DNA from: Methylomonas albis
Lineage (GTDB): Bacteria > Pseudomonadota > Gammaproteobacteria > Methylococcales > Methylomonadaceae
Reading direction: 5' to 3'
DNA length: 64,000 nt
NCBI RefSeq assembly: GCF_014850955.1
Contig: NZ_JACXSS010000001.1
Span: 3,038,001 to 3,102,000, forward strand
Shown: positions 1 to 8,959 of the stretch, in pieces
How positions within the stretch are numbered: position 1 is the first letter of the stretch
Layout of the letters: each line of letters starts with the position of its first letter
Made by a program: the position numbers and the translations under genes
The notes under the pieces: generated by a model
Told to the model about the DNA's origin: nothing
Seen by the model: only the letters and a program-made list of their open reading frames with translations
Database searches by the model: none

Positions 1-998
1 TCGACCGCCAGCAGAATCTCCCGATGCTCGCCTACCAGGGTGCGCTCGGCAACGTAGCGCAAGCGATCAAAATTGATATTGGCGCCGCTGTCGATGGCGA
101 TGAGCGTGTGCTGCTGCACATGTTGTTGTTCGGCATATTTTTTCAAACCCGCCACCGCCAAGGCGCCAGCCGGTTCGGCGACCGAGCGGGTATCGTCGAA
201 AATATCTTTAATCGCCGCGCAAATCTCGTCGGTACTGACGGTGATCACCTGATCGACGTACTCACGGGCGATGCGAAACGGTTCCTCACCAATTTGCTTG
301 ACGGCCACGCCGTCGGCAAACAAACCGACTTGCTCCAATATCACCCGCTGGCCGGCTTTTAAAGCTTGATTTAAACAATCGGCGTCGTCGGGTTCCACCG
401 CAATGACTTTGATGTCCGGACGCACGAATTTGACATAGGCGGCGATGCCGGACACTAACCCGCCGCCGCCGACCGGCACGAATATCGCGTGAATATCACC
501 GTTGTGCTGCCGCAGAATTTCCATTCCCACCGTACCCTGCCCGGCTATCACTTCCGGGTCGTCGTAGGGATGGATAAAGGTCATGCCTTTTTCCGCGACC
601 AATTCCATGGCATGGGCGTAAGCATCGTCGTAAGAATCGCCATGCAGTACGATTTTCGCACCGCGCGCCTTCACCGACTTGATCTTGATTTCCGGGGTGG
701 TTTTCGGCATCACAATCAGGGCTTTGATGCCCAGTTTTTTAGCCGCCAAAGCCACACCTTGCGCATGATTGCCGGCCGAAGCGGCAATAATGCCGTGGGC
801 GGTTTGTTCGGGTGTCAGCGAAGCGATCTTGTTATAGGCGCCGCGCAATTTAAAAGAGAACACCGGCTGTAAATCTTCACGCTTCAGATAGACCTTGTTA
901 TTGATTTTTTCCGACAGTGTCGAAGCAAAATCCAATGGGGTTTCCTCGGCAACGTCGTAGACTTTCGCCCGCAATATCTTTTCTATGTATTTTTGCAT
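1..998 (-). CDS. ilvA: Threonine dehydratase, biosynthetic (3' end outside window)
   Basis: PLP enzyme that deaminates threonine to 2-oxobutanoate, the first committed step of isoleucine synthesis; cytoplasmic. The visible 332 codons start at an ATG (998-996) with MQKYIEKILR. They contain the PLP-lysine motif SFKLRGAYN (Lys50), the SAGNHAQG loop and the glycine-rich phosphate-binding loop PVGGGGLVSG. E. coli IlvA has 514 residues, so the regulatory ACT-like C-terminus would lie before position 1; I cannot tell from this fragment whether it is present (biosynthetic, feedback-inhibited form) or absent (catabolic form). It is divergent from rpiA, with about 190 bp between the two starts. Confidence 0.93.
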   Translation of the reverse strand, partial: MQKYIEKILRAKVYDVAEETPLDFASTLSEKINNKVYLKREDLQPVFSFKLRGAYNKIASLTPEQTAHGIIAASAGNHAQGVALAAKKLGIKALIVMPKTTPEIKIKSVKARGAKIVLHGDSYDDAYAHAMELVAEKGMTFIHPYDDPEVIAGQGTVGMEILRQHNGDIHAIFVPVGGGGLVSGIAAYVKFVRPDIKVIAVEPDDADCLNQALKAGQRVILEQVGLFADGVAVKQIGEEPFRIAREYVDQVITVSTDEICAAIKDIFDDTRSVAEPAGALAVAGLKKYAEQQHVQQHTLIAIDSGANINFDRLRYVAERTLVGEHREILLAV

Positions 999-1188
999 TA
1001 TCGTCCTCGGCAAATGCTGGCGCAATTACCGTCCATGCGTTGGTCTTTGGGCCGTGCAGGCGCTGCCGCCTGCAGCCGTATCGTGGTAAAAACTGCTGAG
1101 AAATCAGCCTTAATCGGTTATTATCCCATACAATGACGGGTTAAACGCCGTGTCAGATTTATAAGAGCAATCCATCAGGACCATCACC

Positions 1189-1866
1189 ATGACTCAAGAC
1201 GAATTAAAAAAACAAGTCGCTCAGGCTGCCCTGCAATATTTGAAAAACGTGCCTATCATCGGCATGGGAACCGGCTCCACCGTTACGCATTTAATCAATC
1301 TGTTGGCCGACTGCGACTTCAAAAGAGACATCGAAGGCGCGGTATCCAGCTCGGCTAAAACCACCGAGCATTTGCAATCCATCGGCATTCGCGTTATCGA
1401 CCTGAACCAATCCGGCGATCTGGATATTTACGTGGACGGCGCGGATGAAGTCACCCCACATAAAAAAATGCTGAAAGGCGGCGGTGGCGCACTGACCCGC
1501 GAGAAAATCATCGCCGGCGCCAGCAAGAAATTTGTCTGCATCGTCGACGAAAGTAAATGCGTGGACGTGATGGGCAAATTTCCGCTACCGGTTGAAGTGT
1601 TGCCCTTGTCGCGCAGCTTCGTGGCCCGTCAATTGGCAAAATTGGGCGGCCAACCGGAATTGCGCATGAACAAGGACACCGGCGCCAGCTATATTACTGA
1701 TAACGCCTGTGAGATTCTGGATGTGCATAATTTAAGCATTCTGGACCCCGTCGAACTGGAAAGAACCATCAACAATATCCCCGGCGTGATTACCAACGGC
1801 TTGTTTGCCATCCGTGCGGCAGATGTGGTGTTGGTAGGTAAAGGCAGCGAAGTTATTACTTACTGA
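1189..1866 (+). CDS. rpiA: Ribose-5-phosphate isomerase A
   Basis: Interconverts ribose 5-phosphate and ribulose 5-phosphate in the pentose phosphate pathway; in a methanotroph this also feeds regeneration of the formaldehyde acceptor of the ribulose monophosphate cycle (the latter is inference). The 225-residue product has the family motifs GMGTGSTV near the N-terminus, [17 protein letters not shown] and the catalytic-region VDESK, and is close to the usual 219 residues. The start ATG follows a purine-rich leader. It stands alone between divergent ilvA and co-oriented fhs, with 210 bp before fhs. Confidence 0.96.
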   Translation: MTQDELKKQVAQAALQYLKNVPIIGMGTGSTVTHLINLLADCDFKRDIEGAVSSSAKTTEHLQSIGIRVIDLNQSGDLDIYVDGADEVTPHKKMLKGGGGALTREKIIAGASKKFVCIVDESKCVDVMGKFPLPVEVLPLSRSFVARQLAKLGGQPELRMNKDTGASYITDNACEILDVHNLSILDPVELERTINNIPGVITNGLFAIRAADVVLVGKGSEVITY

Positions 1867-2076
1867 ACCGCGTTACTCGACATTGCGACAGACTGTCCAC
1901 CGCGACCGTCTTAGTCGCCGAAAAGGCGGCAGTGCCCCGTACCCGTTCAGCATTGCCGGCTTTTCTCCATTAAATTTCTGGCTGCTCAAGCCTTAGAACT
2001 CTACAATATCCGCCCATCGCAGCCGCCGGCTGCTCTGCTTTATTGCCACATTTCTCAGAGTATTTTAGGAACCACC

Positions 2077-3750
2077 ATGTCTGACATTGAAATTGCCCAA
2101 CAGGCAAGCATGCGCCCGATTATTGATTTGGCCGGCGAAAAATTCGGTATTCCCGCCGAGCATTTGGACCCTTACGGTCATTACAAAGCCAAGATTTCCC
2201 TGGAATATGTCAACAGCCTGACCGATAAAACCGATGGCAAACTGATTTTAGTCACGGCAATTAGCCCCACGCCGGCCGGCGAAGGCAAAACCACCACCAC
2301 GGTAGGTTTGGGCGACGCCTTAAGCCGCTTGGGCAAGAAAACCATTATCTGCCTACGCGAACCGTCGCTCGGCCCCTGCTTCGGTGTAAAAGGCGGCGCG
2401 GCCGGCGGCGGCTATGCGCAAGTGGTACCTATGGAAGACATCAATCTGCATTTTACCGGCGACTTTCATGCTGTCGGCGTGGCCCACAATTTATTGTCCG
2501 CACTGATCGACAACCACATCAATCACGGCAACAAATTGGACATAGACCCGCGCCGCATCCAATGGAAGCGCGTGATCGACATGAACGACCGGGCGCTACG
2601 CAAAATCACCATCGGCCAGGGTGGGCCGGCCAACGGCTATTTGCGCGAAGACGGCTTCGACATCGTGGTGGCGTCGGAAGTCATGGCAATCTTGTGTCTG
2701 GCTACCAGCCGCGCCGACTTAAAAGAGCGCTTGGGCCGGATTGTCATAGGCTACAAATCCGATAAAATCACGCCGGTTTACGCCAGCGACTTGAAAGCCC
2801 ACGGCGCCATGGCGGCGATCTTAAAAGACGCTATCAAACCTAACCTGGTGCAAACGCTGGAAAACAATCTGGCGATCATCCATGGCGGCCCGTTTGCCAA
2901 CATCGCCCACGGCTGCAATACCGTCACTGCCACCAAAACCGCTTTGAAACTGGCCGATTATGCGGTAACCGAAGCCGGCTTTGGTGCCGACTTGGGCGCG
3001 GAGAAATTTCTGGACATCAAATGCCGCATGTCCGGTTTAAAACCGTCGGCAGTGGTACTAGTCGCCACGGTACGCGCGTTGAAGTTCCACGGTGGCGTTG
3101 CTAAAGACGACTTGAACCAGGAAAACCTGGCAGCGCTGGAAAAAGGTTTTGCCAATCTGGAGCGCCATCTGCATAACATCACTCAGCACTACGGCTTGCC
3201 CTGCGTGGTCAGCATCAACCATTTTACCTTCGACACCGACGCCGAAATCGCCTTACTGCAGAACAAATGCGAATCGCTGGGCGTGAAATGCGTGGTCGCC
3301 AAGCACTGGGCGCACGGCGGTGCCGGCGCGGAACAGCTAGCGCAGGAAATACTGCACATCGTCGACAATCGCGAACCCGGCTTTAGCTATGTTTATGACA
3401 ACGAGCTGCCACTGTGGAATAAAATCGAAGCCATTGCCACCAAACTGTACGGCGCAGCAAAAATCAGCGCCAGCCCCAAAATCCTTGCCGAAATAAAGGC
3501 GCTACAAGCCCACTACGGTCATTTCCCGATCTGTATGGCCAAAACCCAAATGTCATTTTCTACCAATCCAAACGCTAAGGGCGCGCCGTCTGACCATATC
3601 GTGGAAATCAATGAAGTACGCCTGGCTAACGGCGCCGGCTTCATCGTGGCTATTGCCGGTGACATGATGACCATGCCGGGCTTACCGAAAGTACCGGCCG
3701 CGGAACGCATCGATATTAGCGACGACGGCGTGATCAGCGGTTTGTTCTAA
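2077..3750 (+). CDS. fhs: Formate-tetrahydrofolate ligase
   Basis: ATP-dependent ligation of formate to tetrahydrofolate giving 10-formyl-THF, the entry of formate into folate C1 metabolism; cytoplasmic. The product has 557 residues, the normal length. The nucleotide-binding motif [14 protein letters not shown] lies around residues 66-79, followed by the family block around [19 protein letters not shown]. An AGGAACC leader precedes the ATG. In methylotrophs this enzyme helps partition formate between assimilation and oxidation (established for serine-cycle organisms; its weight here is inference). It appears monocistronic, with a dyad just downstream that may end transcription. Confidence 0.97.
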   Translation: MSDIEIAQQASMRPIIDLAGEKFGIPAEHLDPYGHYKAKISLEYVNSLTDKTDGKLILVTAISPTPAGEGKTTTTVGLGDALSRLGKKTIICLREPSLGPCFGVKGGAAGGGYAQVVPMEDINLHFTGDFHAVGVAHNLLSALIDNHINHGNKLDIDPRRIQWKRVIDMNDRALRKITIGQGGPANGYLREDGFDIVVASEVMAILCLATSRADLKERLGRIVIGYKSDKITPVYASDLKAHGAMAAILKDAIKPNLVQTLENNLAIIHGGPFANIAHGCNTVTATKTALKLADYAVTEAGFGADLGAEKFLDIKCRMSGLKPSAVVLVATVRALKFHGGVAKDDLNQENLAALEKGFANLERHLHNITQHYGLPCVVSINHFTFDTDAEIALLQNKCESLGVKCVVAKHWAHGGAGAEQLAQEILHIVDNREPGFSYVYDNELPLWNKIEAIATKLYGAAKISASPKILAEIKALQAHYGHFPICMAKTQMSFSTNPNAKGAPSDHIVEINEVRLANGAGFIVAIAGDMMTMPGLPKVPAAERIDISDDGVISGLF

Positions 3751-3767
3751 ATATCGATAGGCGAATT

Positions 3768-3805
3768 GGGTCGATTGTTCGAGTTTTTTCCAACGCAATC
3801 GACCC
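3768..3805 (+). terminator. Inverted repeat after fhs, possible terminator
   Basis: A perfect 10-bp inverted repeat (GGGTCGATTG / CAATCGACCC) begins 17 bp after the fhs stop codon, with an 18-nt loop containing a run of six T. No T-tract follows the 3' arm, so intrinsic termination is not certain; it could equally be an RNA-stability hairpin. Confidence 0.4.
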
Positions 3806-3884
3806 GTTTCCGTCAACCTTGCACGTAGCAGGTATAAGCACCCTGGACTATGCTTGAGCATATAAATAGTCGCCGGGAGTGGAC

Positions 3885-5762
3885 ATGCTTGACCTGCACA
3901 CCGTTAAATTCAGTCACAAAATAGCCGCTCTATCGCTAATCCCTTTAGCGGGTTTACTGCTAATGGCCTCCTTCGTGGTCTACACCCATATTGTAGAGAT
4001 GCAGTCAGCGGCAAAGATTATCTCTTTAGCCGACTTTTCCGTGTACGCCAGCGATCTGGTACATGAATTACAAAAAGAACGCGGGTTGTCGGTCGGGCAT
4101 TTGGGCAGCGGTGGCCAGAAATTCAAAGCGGAACTGGAACAACAACGCTTAGCCACCAACGAAAAACTGAAACAACTGAATGCTTTTCTCAAAACATTCG
4201 ATACCAAAGCCGCCGCCACCAACCTGACGGCGGGCTTGTCGGCAGTAGACCGGCAAATCGACCAACTCGACGAGACTCGTCAGGCAGTCACCGCGTTACG
4301 CGCCAGTGGCGAAGCCACCATCAATTATTATTCCAACCTGAATGCCGCCTATCTAGCCATCATCGCCCAACTGCCGCAGTTGAGCACCAATGTGCAAATC
4401 AATCATAAGCTGGATGCCTACGCCAATTTTCTGAAGGGCAAGGAACAAGCGGGCGTGGAGCGGGCAGTCTTGGCCAACACCTTTGCCAAAGACGCATTTG
4501 GGCCAGGCATGTATGAAAAACTGGTGACCTTGATTGCTTTTCAGAATACTTATCTGGATATTTTCGCCTCGGTCGCCCCACAACCGTACCTGGATTTTTT
4601 ACAACACACACTGCGCGGACAATTCATAGACGAAACCGCCGCCATGCGCAGCATAGCGCTGAGCCATGCCGATAAAGGCGGCTTTGGGGTGGATCCGGCC
4701 CACTGGTTTGCGATGCAAACCGGCAAGATCAATCTGTTGAAAGATGTGGAAAACTATATCGCCAAGGACACCATAGACTCGTCCAAGGCCATCGAAAACA
4801 GCGCCAGCCGCCGCTTGTTGTTCAACGGTGTGTTTATCGTTGTGGTCGCGGGTTTGTCTTTTTCGCTGTTTTGGATACTGCGCAAGGATATAGCCAATCA
4901 GTTGGGTGGCGAACCGTTGCAGGTCAATAATTTGGCGGTCAATATCGCTGCAGGCAAGCTGGAACGGCGGGGCATGCCGCAAGCGGAGCAACATGTCGGC
5001 ATTTTTGCCGCAATGCTAACCATGCAAAAACGCCTGGCCGATGTAATTGGCACTATCGGCAGTTGTTCGGAGCAAATCGCTCAAGCCTCTAATGAAGTAA
5101 ATAACGCCGCGCAAACACTCAGTCAAAGCAGTTGCGAACAAGCGGCCAGTATCGAACAAACCAGCGCCGCGCTGGAGCAGTTGACCGGGTCGGTGGAACA
5201 CAACCATGAGAATGCGCAAACCACGGAAAAAATAGCGCTTACCGCCGCCGAATCAGCCCAAAGCGGTGAACAGGCAATCAGAGACACCGTGGAGGCGATG
5301 AACAAAATCGCCGAAAAAATCGGCTTAATCGAGGCCATTGCCTACCAAACCAACTTGCTGTCATTAAACGCTTCCATTGTCGCCGCCAAGGCGGGCGAAC
5401 ACGGCGCCGGTTTCTCGGTCGTGGCAACAGAGGTTAGGAAGCTGGCAACCCGTAGCCAGGATACCGCCAACGAAATCGGCGAACTAGCGAATACCGGCCT
5501 GGACATCGCCCAAAATGCCGGTCGTATCTTCAGCCAAATGCTACCCAGTATTCAAAAAACCGCTACGCTGGTACAGGAGATAGCCACGGCCTCTGACGAA
5601 CAGGCGGCCGGCGTCCGCCAAATCAGCCAAGCGGTAGGACAATTGGATACGGCTATTCAGCATAATGCGGCAGCTTCAGAGCAACTGGCCGCCACTGCTG
5701 AAGAACTAAACGATCAAAGCAAAACGCTTATGCGGGAAGTTGGCTTTTTCAAAATGCAATAA
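3885..5762 (+). CDS. Methyl-accepting chemotaxis protein with nitrate/nitrite-sensing-type (NIT) domain
   Basis: Membrane chemoreceptor. I prefer the ATG at 3885 to the in-frame GTG at 3879, because the ribosome site CGGGAG (3874-3879) would overlap the GTG. Two membrane segments lie near residues 12-35 and 305-330. The periplasmic part resembles the NIT family ([17 protein letters not shown] signature). A HAMP-like stretch and the cytoplasmic signalling hairpin follow. The hairpin tip reads [15 protein letters not shown] where receptors normally have [14 protein letters not shown], so the Glu equivalent to E. coli Tsr E385 is Val and the Arg equivalent to R388 is Lys. Those positions belong to the trimer-of-dimers/CheA-CheW contact surface, so coupling could be altered. 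It is followed at once by the hemerythrin pair and lies opposite the main chemotaxis operon. Confidence 0.88.
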   Translation: MLDLHTVKFSHKIAALSLIPLAGLLLMASFVVYTHIVEMQSAAKIISLADFSVYASDLVHELQKERGLSVGHLGSGGQKFKAELEQQRLATNEKLKQLNAFLKTFDTKAAATNLTAGLSAVDRQIDQLDETRQAVTALRASGEATINYYSNLNAAYLAIIAQLPQLSTNVQINHKLDAYANFLKGKEQAGVERAVLANTFAKDAFGPGMYEKLVTLIAFQNTYLDIFASVAPQPYLDFLQHTLRGQFIDETAAMRSIALSHADKGGFGVDPAHWFAMQTGKINLLKDVENYIAKDTIDSSKAIENSASRRLLFNGVFIVVVAGLSFSLFWILRKDIANQLGGEPLQVNNLAVNIAAGKLERRGMPQAEQHVGIFAAMLTMQKRLADVIGTIGSCSEQIAQASNEVNNAAQTLSQSSCEQAASIEQTSAALEQLTGSVEHNHENAQTTEKIALTAAESAQSGEQAIRDTVEAMNKIAEKIGLIEAIAYQTNLLSLNASIVAAKAGEHGAGFSVVATEVRKLATRSQDTANEIGELANTGLDIAQNAGRIFSQMLPSIQKTATLVQEIATASDEQAAGVRQISQAVGQLDTAIQHNAAASEQLAATAEELNDQSKTLMREVGFFKMQ

Positions 5763-5792
5763 CAGCGAAAAGATATTACAAGAATAAAAAAC

Positions 5793-6206
5793 ATGAACGA
5801 GTTCGTTTGGCAAAATCAATGTCTGCTGGGTAATGAAGAAGTTAACCAACAACACGGACAATAATTCCAGCTAGCGAACCAACTGGTAGCCTCGAAAGAC
5901 ACTCAAGCGCTAGCCGAAAACATCATGCTGCTTTATCAATATGTGAGGGAGCACTTTCAAGCTGACGAAGCTTTTATGAAATAACATGGCTATCAGGAAT
6001 AGCAAAACGATGAGCAAACGCATAATTTGATGCTGGAGAAACTGGTCGAGTTTAGTCAAAATATCAATCGGCAAAAACGCCAGGAATTAGATGTGATTGG
6101 CTTCATGCGAGACTGGATTTTTCATATAGTGGAGGAGGACGCCGCTATCAATGCTTATTTCAAAATCCAACAAGATCAGAAATCGGACAATTCACTAACT
6201 GTTTAA
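5793..6206 (+). pseudogene. Decayed bacteriohemerythrin (tandem duplicate)
   Basis: Reading from the ATG at 5793, the frame aligns end to end with the intact bacteriohemerythrin that follows (both begin with M-x-EF-x-WQ; HFxADE versus HFEAEE; THNxMLxxL; a terminal IxEED-type helix). It is broken by three in-frame stops: TAA at 5862, TAA at 5982 and TAG at 6000. Iron-ligand positions have also drifted: Glu58 is Asp and His73 is Asp, counting by the intact copy. The final TAA is at 6204-6206. It is a relic of a tandem duplication, left between the NIT-type receptor and the working copy. Confidence 0.85.
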
Positions 6207-6229
6207 TTTACTAATAACGAGGCCTGAAA

Positions 6230-6619
6230 ATGAGCGAGTTTATCTGGCAAGATGACTACAAAATAGGTCACGCTACGGTGGATGCGCAGCATAGGCAATT
6301 GTTCGATCTGGCGAATAAAATTGTTGAAGCAGAGTCTAGCGAAACGTTGACGCATTTATTTGCACTGTTTTATCAGCACATCCGTGAGCACTTCGAAGCC
6401 GAAGAACATTTAATGAAACACCATGGCTATCCGGGTTATGCACAACATGTCGCAACGCATAACCAAATGCTTGATAGATTGAACGACATTTCCCAAACCA
6501 TTTACCAAAGACAATGGCGACCTGCCGACATAAAAATATTTGTCCGCCAATGGGTGTTAGTACATATCCTTGAAGAAGACAAGCTGCTGGGAGAATACTT
6601 AAAAAATCTTCCAGCATAA
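6230..6619 (+). CDS. Bacteriohemerythrin (O2-binding diiron protein)
   Basis: A 129-residue four-helix-bundle protein that binds O2 at a non-haem diiron centre in the cytoplasm. All seven ligands of the bacterial family are present: His21, His54, Glu58 (H-xxx-E), His73, His77 (H-xxx-H), His112 and Asp117 (H-xxxx-D). In methanotrophs hemerythrin is thought to deliver O2 to particulate methane monooxygenase (established for Methylococcus; applied here by inference). An alternative is O2 buffering or sensing for the adjacent chemosensory genes. A leader with AACGAGG precedes the ATG. Confidence 0.95.
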   Translation: MSEFIWQDDYKIGHATVDAQHRQLFDLANKIVEAESSETLTHLFALFYQHIREHFEAEEHLMKHHGYPGYAQHVATHNQMLDRLNDISQTIYQRQWRPADIKIFVRQWVLVHILEEDKLLGEYLKNLPA

Positions 6620-6634
6620 CTCCCAGATCAAAGC

Positions 6635-7180
6635 CTAGTCCGCATTTGCGATGAGATGCTCTTGAGATTGCGCCAAATCGCTTAGTAGGGATAATTCGTC
6701 CAGCGACAGCACCCGGCTAATCGCCAGAAGTATAATAAATACGTCATCGACACGCGCCATGGCTTGAATAAAATCGGTACGAATATCAGTGCCGAAATCC
6801 GGTGCCGGCTGAATGTTGGCGGGCGGAATTTCCAAAATTTCCCGGACTTCGTCCACCAACATTCCAACCAGCTGCACGCTATCACCCACTTCAACGGCCA
6901 CCAGCACGATGCAACTGCGTTTGTTCACTTCTGATCGCTTCCGGCTAAGACGAGCCGATAAATCGATTACCGGCACCACGCTACCCCGTAAATTAATTAC
7001 CCCGTAAATGTAATCGGGCGTCAACGGCACTCGTGTGACGCTGGCAATCTCAATAATCTCCTTAATATCCAAAATACTCACTGCAAAGCTCTCTGTCCCC
7101 ACTAAAAATGTCAGGTACTGCCCCACCGGCTCTTGAACCGCGACTGTCCGGCTAGCTTCTCGTCGAATCAGATTACTCAT
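6635..7180 (-). CDS. cheW: CheW coupling protein
   Basis: Scaffold that couples chemoreceptors to CheA in the cytoplasm. The 181-residue product has a CheW-like SH3-type fold, with FLVGTESFAVSILDIKEIIEI at the start of the domain and the PVIDL and GMLVDEVREI segments typical of the family. It is the last gene of the minus-strand operon and lies 17 bp after the upstream MCP. A short N-terminal extension of about 22 residues precedes the domain. Confidence 0.94.
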   Translation of the reverse strand: MSNLIRREASRTVAVQEPVGQYLTFLVGTESFAVSILDIKEIIEIASVTRVPLTPDYIYGVINLRGSVVPVIDLSARLSRKRSEVNKRSCIVLVAVEVGDSVQLVGMLVDEVREILEIPPANIQPAPDFGTDIRTDFIQAMARVDDVFIILLAISRVLSLDELSLLSDLAQSQEHLIANAD

Positions 7181-7197
7181 GGTCTGCTCTCCAGAGA

Positions 7198-8838
7198 CTA
7201 AAAGCGCTCAAAGTCTTTGTCGTTAAAATTAATCGACCCGTCACCTGCGTGGGTAGCCACAGGTTTAGGTGTAAAAACTGGTTTAGCCGGCCCCCTGCTT
7301 GGACGCGGTGAGGGGGGAGCCGCTCTGTAATTTTGCGTTCTGGCATCTTCTTCCAACTTAAAGAAGGCTACTGCATGCTGTAGCTGCGTTGCTTGACCAT
7401 TCAGCTCTTCCGACGTAGCCGCTAGCTCTTCAGCACTGGCTGCATTTTGCTGGGTTGCTTTATCCAATTGGCGCATGGCTTCGTTGATTTGATTGATGCC
7501 ACTGGATTGTTCGATTGACGCCGCATTGATTTCTTGCACCAGATCGGATGTTTTGGAGATATTAGGTACCACTGCATTAATCAAGGAACCGGCTTTTTCG
7601 GCGATGGCAACGCTGTTGGTCGCCAACTCATTAATCTCTTCTGCGGTCACGCGGCTGCTTTCTGCCAACTTACGCACCTCTGCCGCCACGACTGCGAATC
7701 CTTTACCATGCTCACCAGCAGACGCCGCTTCAATGGCAGCGTTTAAGGACAACAAATTGGTTTTGTAAGCGATATCCTCAATTAAGCCAATTTTCTTGGC
7801 GATATGTTTCATGGCAGAGACCGTTTCATTCACGGCATCCCCCCCGTCACGCGCTTCGCTGGCAGATTTGGTCGCCATTTGTTCGGTGATGTGGGCGTTT
7901 TCAGTATTTTGTTGCACCGACGAATTAAGCTGTTCAATCGATGAGGTCGTCTCTTCCACACTAGCCGCTTGCTCGGTCGCCATTTGGCTCATCGATTGTG
8001 CCGTGGCACTGACTTGCTGGGATGCGCTCAATAAGGCTTCCGAATTGGAACGGACTTCTTGCACCACTCTCACCAAGTGTCCGCGCATAGCCTTCAAGGC
8101 ATTCGCTACCACGCCAATTTCGTCTTCACGATCAATATTAATCGCGGTACTAAATTCGCCTTGCGCCAATGCGTCCACCACCCGTTGCAGCTCGTTCAAA
8201 GGCAGAATAATGCCGCGTGTAATTACCCAGCCAAGTATGCCGGTTAATATCAAGATCGATGCACTGATCACATTCACCATAAAAGTTGCGTTTTCTTTTT
8301 CAGCCGCGGCTTCGTCAGCCGATTTTTTGCCTATTTCAATCACATACTCTTGGAACTTGTCGATTTTACTGTTGAACTCCTCGGCAATGGGCGCCCCGGC
8401 TGCAAGTACCGTCCGACTGTCGGCATCATTATTTTTTCTAGAAACCACGATAATTTTATCGATTGATAAAGCATATTCTTTGTACGTTTTTGTCATTTCC
8501 TCTAGGAATTTTCTGTCTTTTTCGTCATCAACAGTTTTCTCTATGGCCGCAAAGGCCTTCTCAATACCGTCCTGCGCGTCTTTGATAGTGGCTTCGACTT
8601 TTTCCTTTTCCGCGATATCCTCAGTCAACACATGCCGATAGACCCTGACCCGCAAACGCCCCAACCGCTGCCCGGCATCACCCAGGGCCGCCAGCGCCGG
8701 CACCGTATTTAAGTTAGCAAAGTTCGTCTTCTCATAAACACTATTCATGCTGCGTTGCCCTATCCAGGCAACAGCCGCCAGACCAATAATGGCCACGACA
8801 ACCAGTAAAATCATTTTTCTTACCACGGTCATTTTCAT
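7198..8838 (-). CDS. Methyl-accepting chemotaxis protein (4-helix-bundle sensor)
   Basis: A 546-residue receptor with two membrane segments (about residues 9-27 and 190-210) enclosing a periplasmic region of the 4HB_MCP type, then HAMP ([24 protein letters not shown] begins it) and a signalling hairpin with the canonical tip [29 protein letters not shown]. The C-terminus carries a proline-rich tail ending NDKDFERF, without the NWETF-type CheR/CheB tether. It is co-transcribed between cheA and cheW, which suggests it is the dedicated receptor of this system. Confidence 0.93.
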   Translation of the reverse strand: MKMTVVRKMILLVVVAIIGLAAVAWIGQRSMNSVYEKTNFANLNTVPALAALGDAGQRLGRLRVRVYRHVLTEDIAEKEKVEATIKDAQDGIEKAFAAIEKTVDDEKDRKFLEEMTKTYKEYALSIDKIIVVSRKNNDADSRTVLAAGAPIAEEFNSKIDKFQEYVIEIGKKSADEAAAEKENATFMVNVISASILILTGILGWVITRGIILPLNELQRVVDALAQGEFSTAINIDREDEIGVVANALKAMRGHLVRVVQEVRSNSEALLSASQQVSATAQSMSQMATEQAASVEETTSSIEQLNSSVQQNTENAHITEQMATKSASEARDGGDAVNETVSAMKHIAKKIGLIEDIAYKTNLLSLNAAIEAASAGEHGKGFAVVAAEVRKLAESSRVTAEEINELATNSVAIAEKAGSLINAVVPNISKTSDLVQEINAASIEQSSGINQINEAMRQLDKATQQNAASAEELAATSEELNGQATQLQHAVAFFKLEEDARTQNYRAAPPSPRPSRGPAKPVFTPKPVATHAGDGSINFNDKDFERF

Positions 8839-8959
8839 TGTTTTATTCCTGTTAAATTAAAGCCTGGGATGTTGGGTATTGCTTGAGGGCTTTAGTTACC
8901 CCTGGGAAACCGCTGCATGAAATTGGCAAAAATCGATTCCCAACGGTGTTGCTAGAATT

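Noticed and set aside
5862..6002. Stop-codon recoding in the first hemerythrin frame
   Set aside because: Three stops of two kinds (TAA, TAA, TAG) plus loss of iron ligands point to a pseudogene.
7796..8641. 281-codon open frame opposite an MCP gene
   Set aside because: Low-complexity Ser/Thr/Ala text antisense to a well-supported receptor; shadow.
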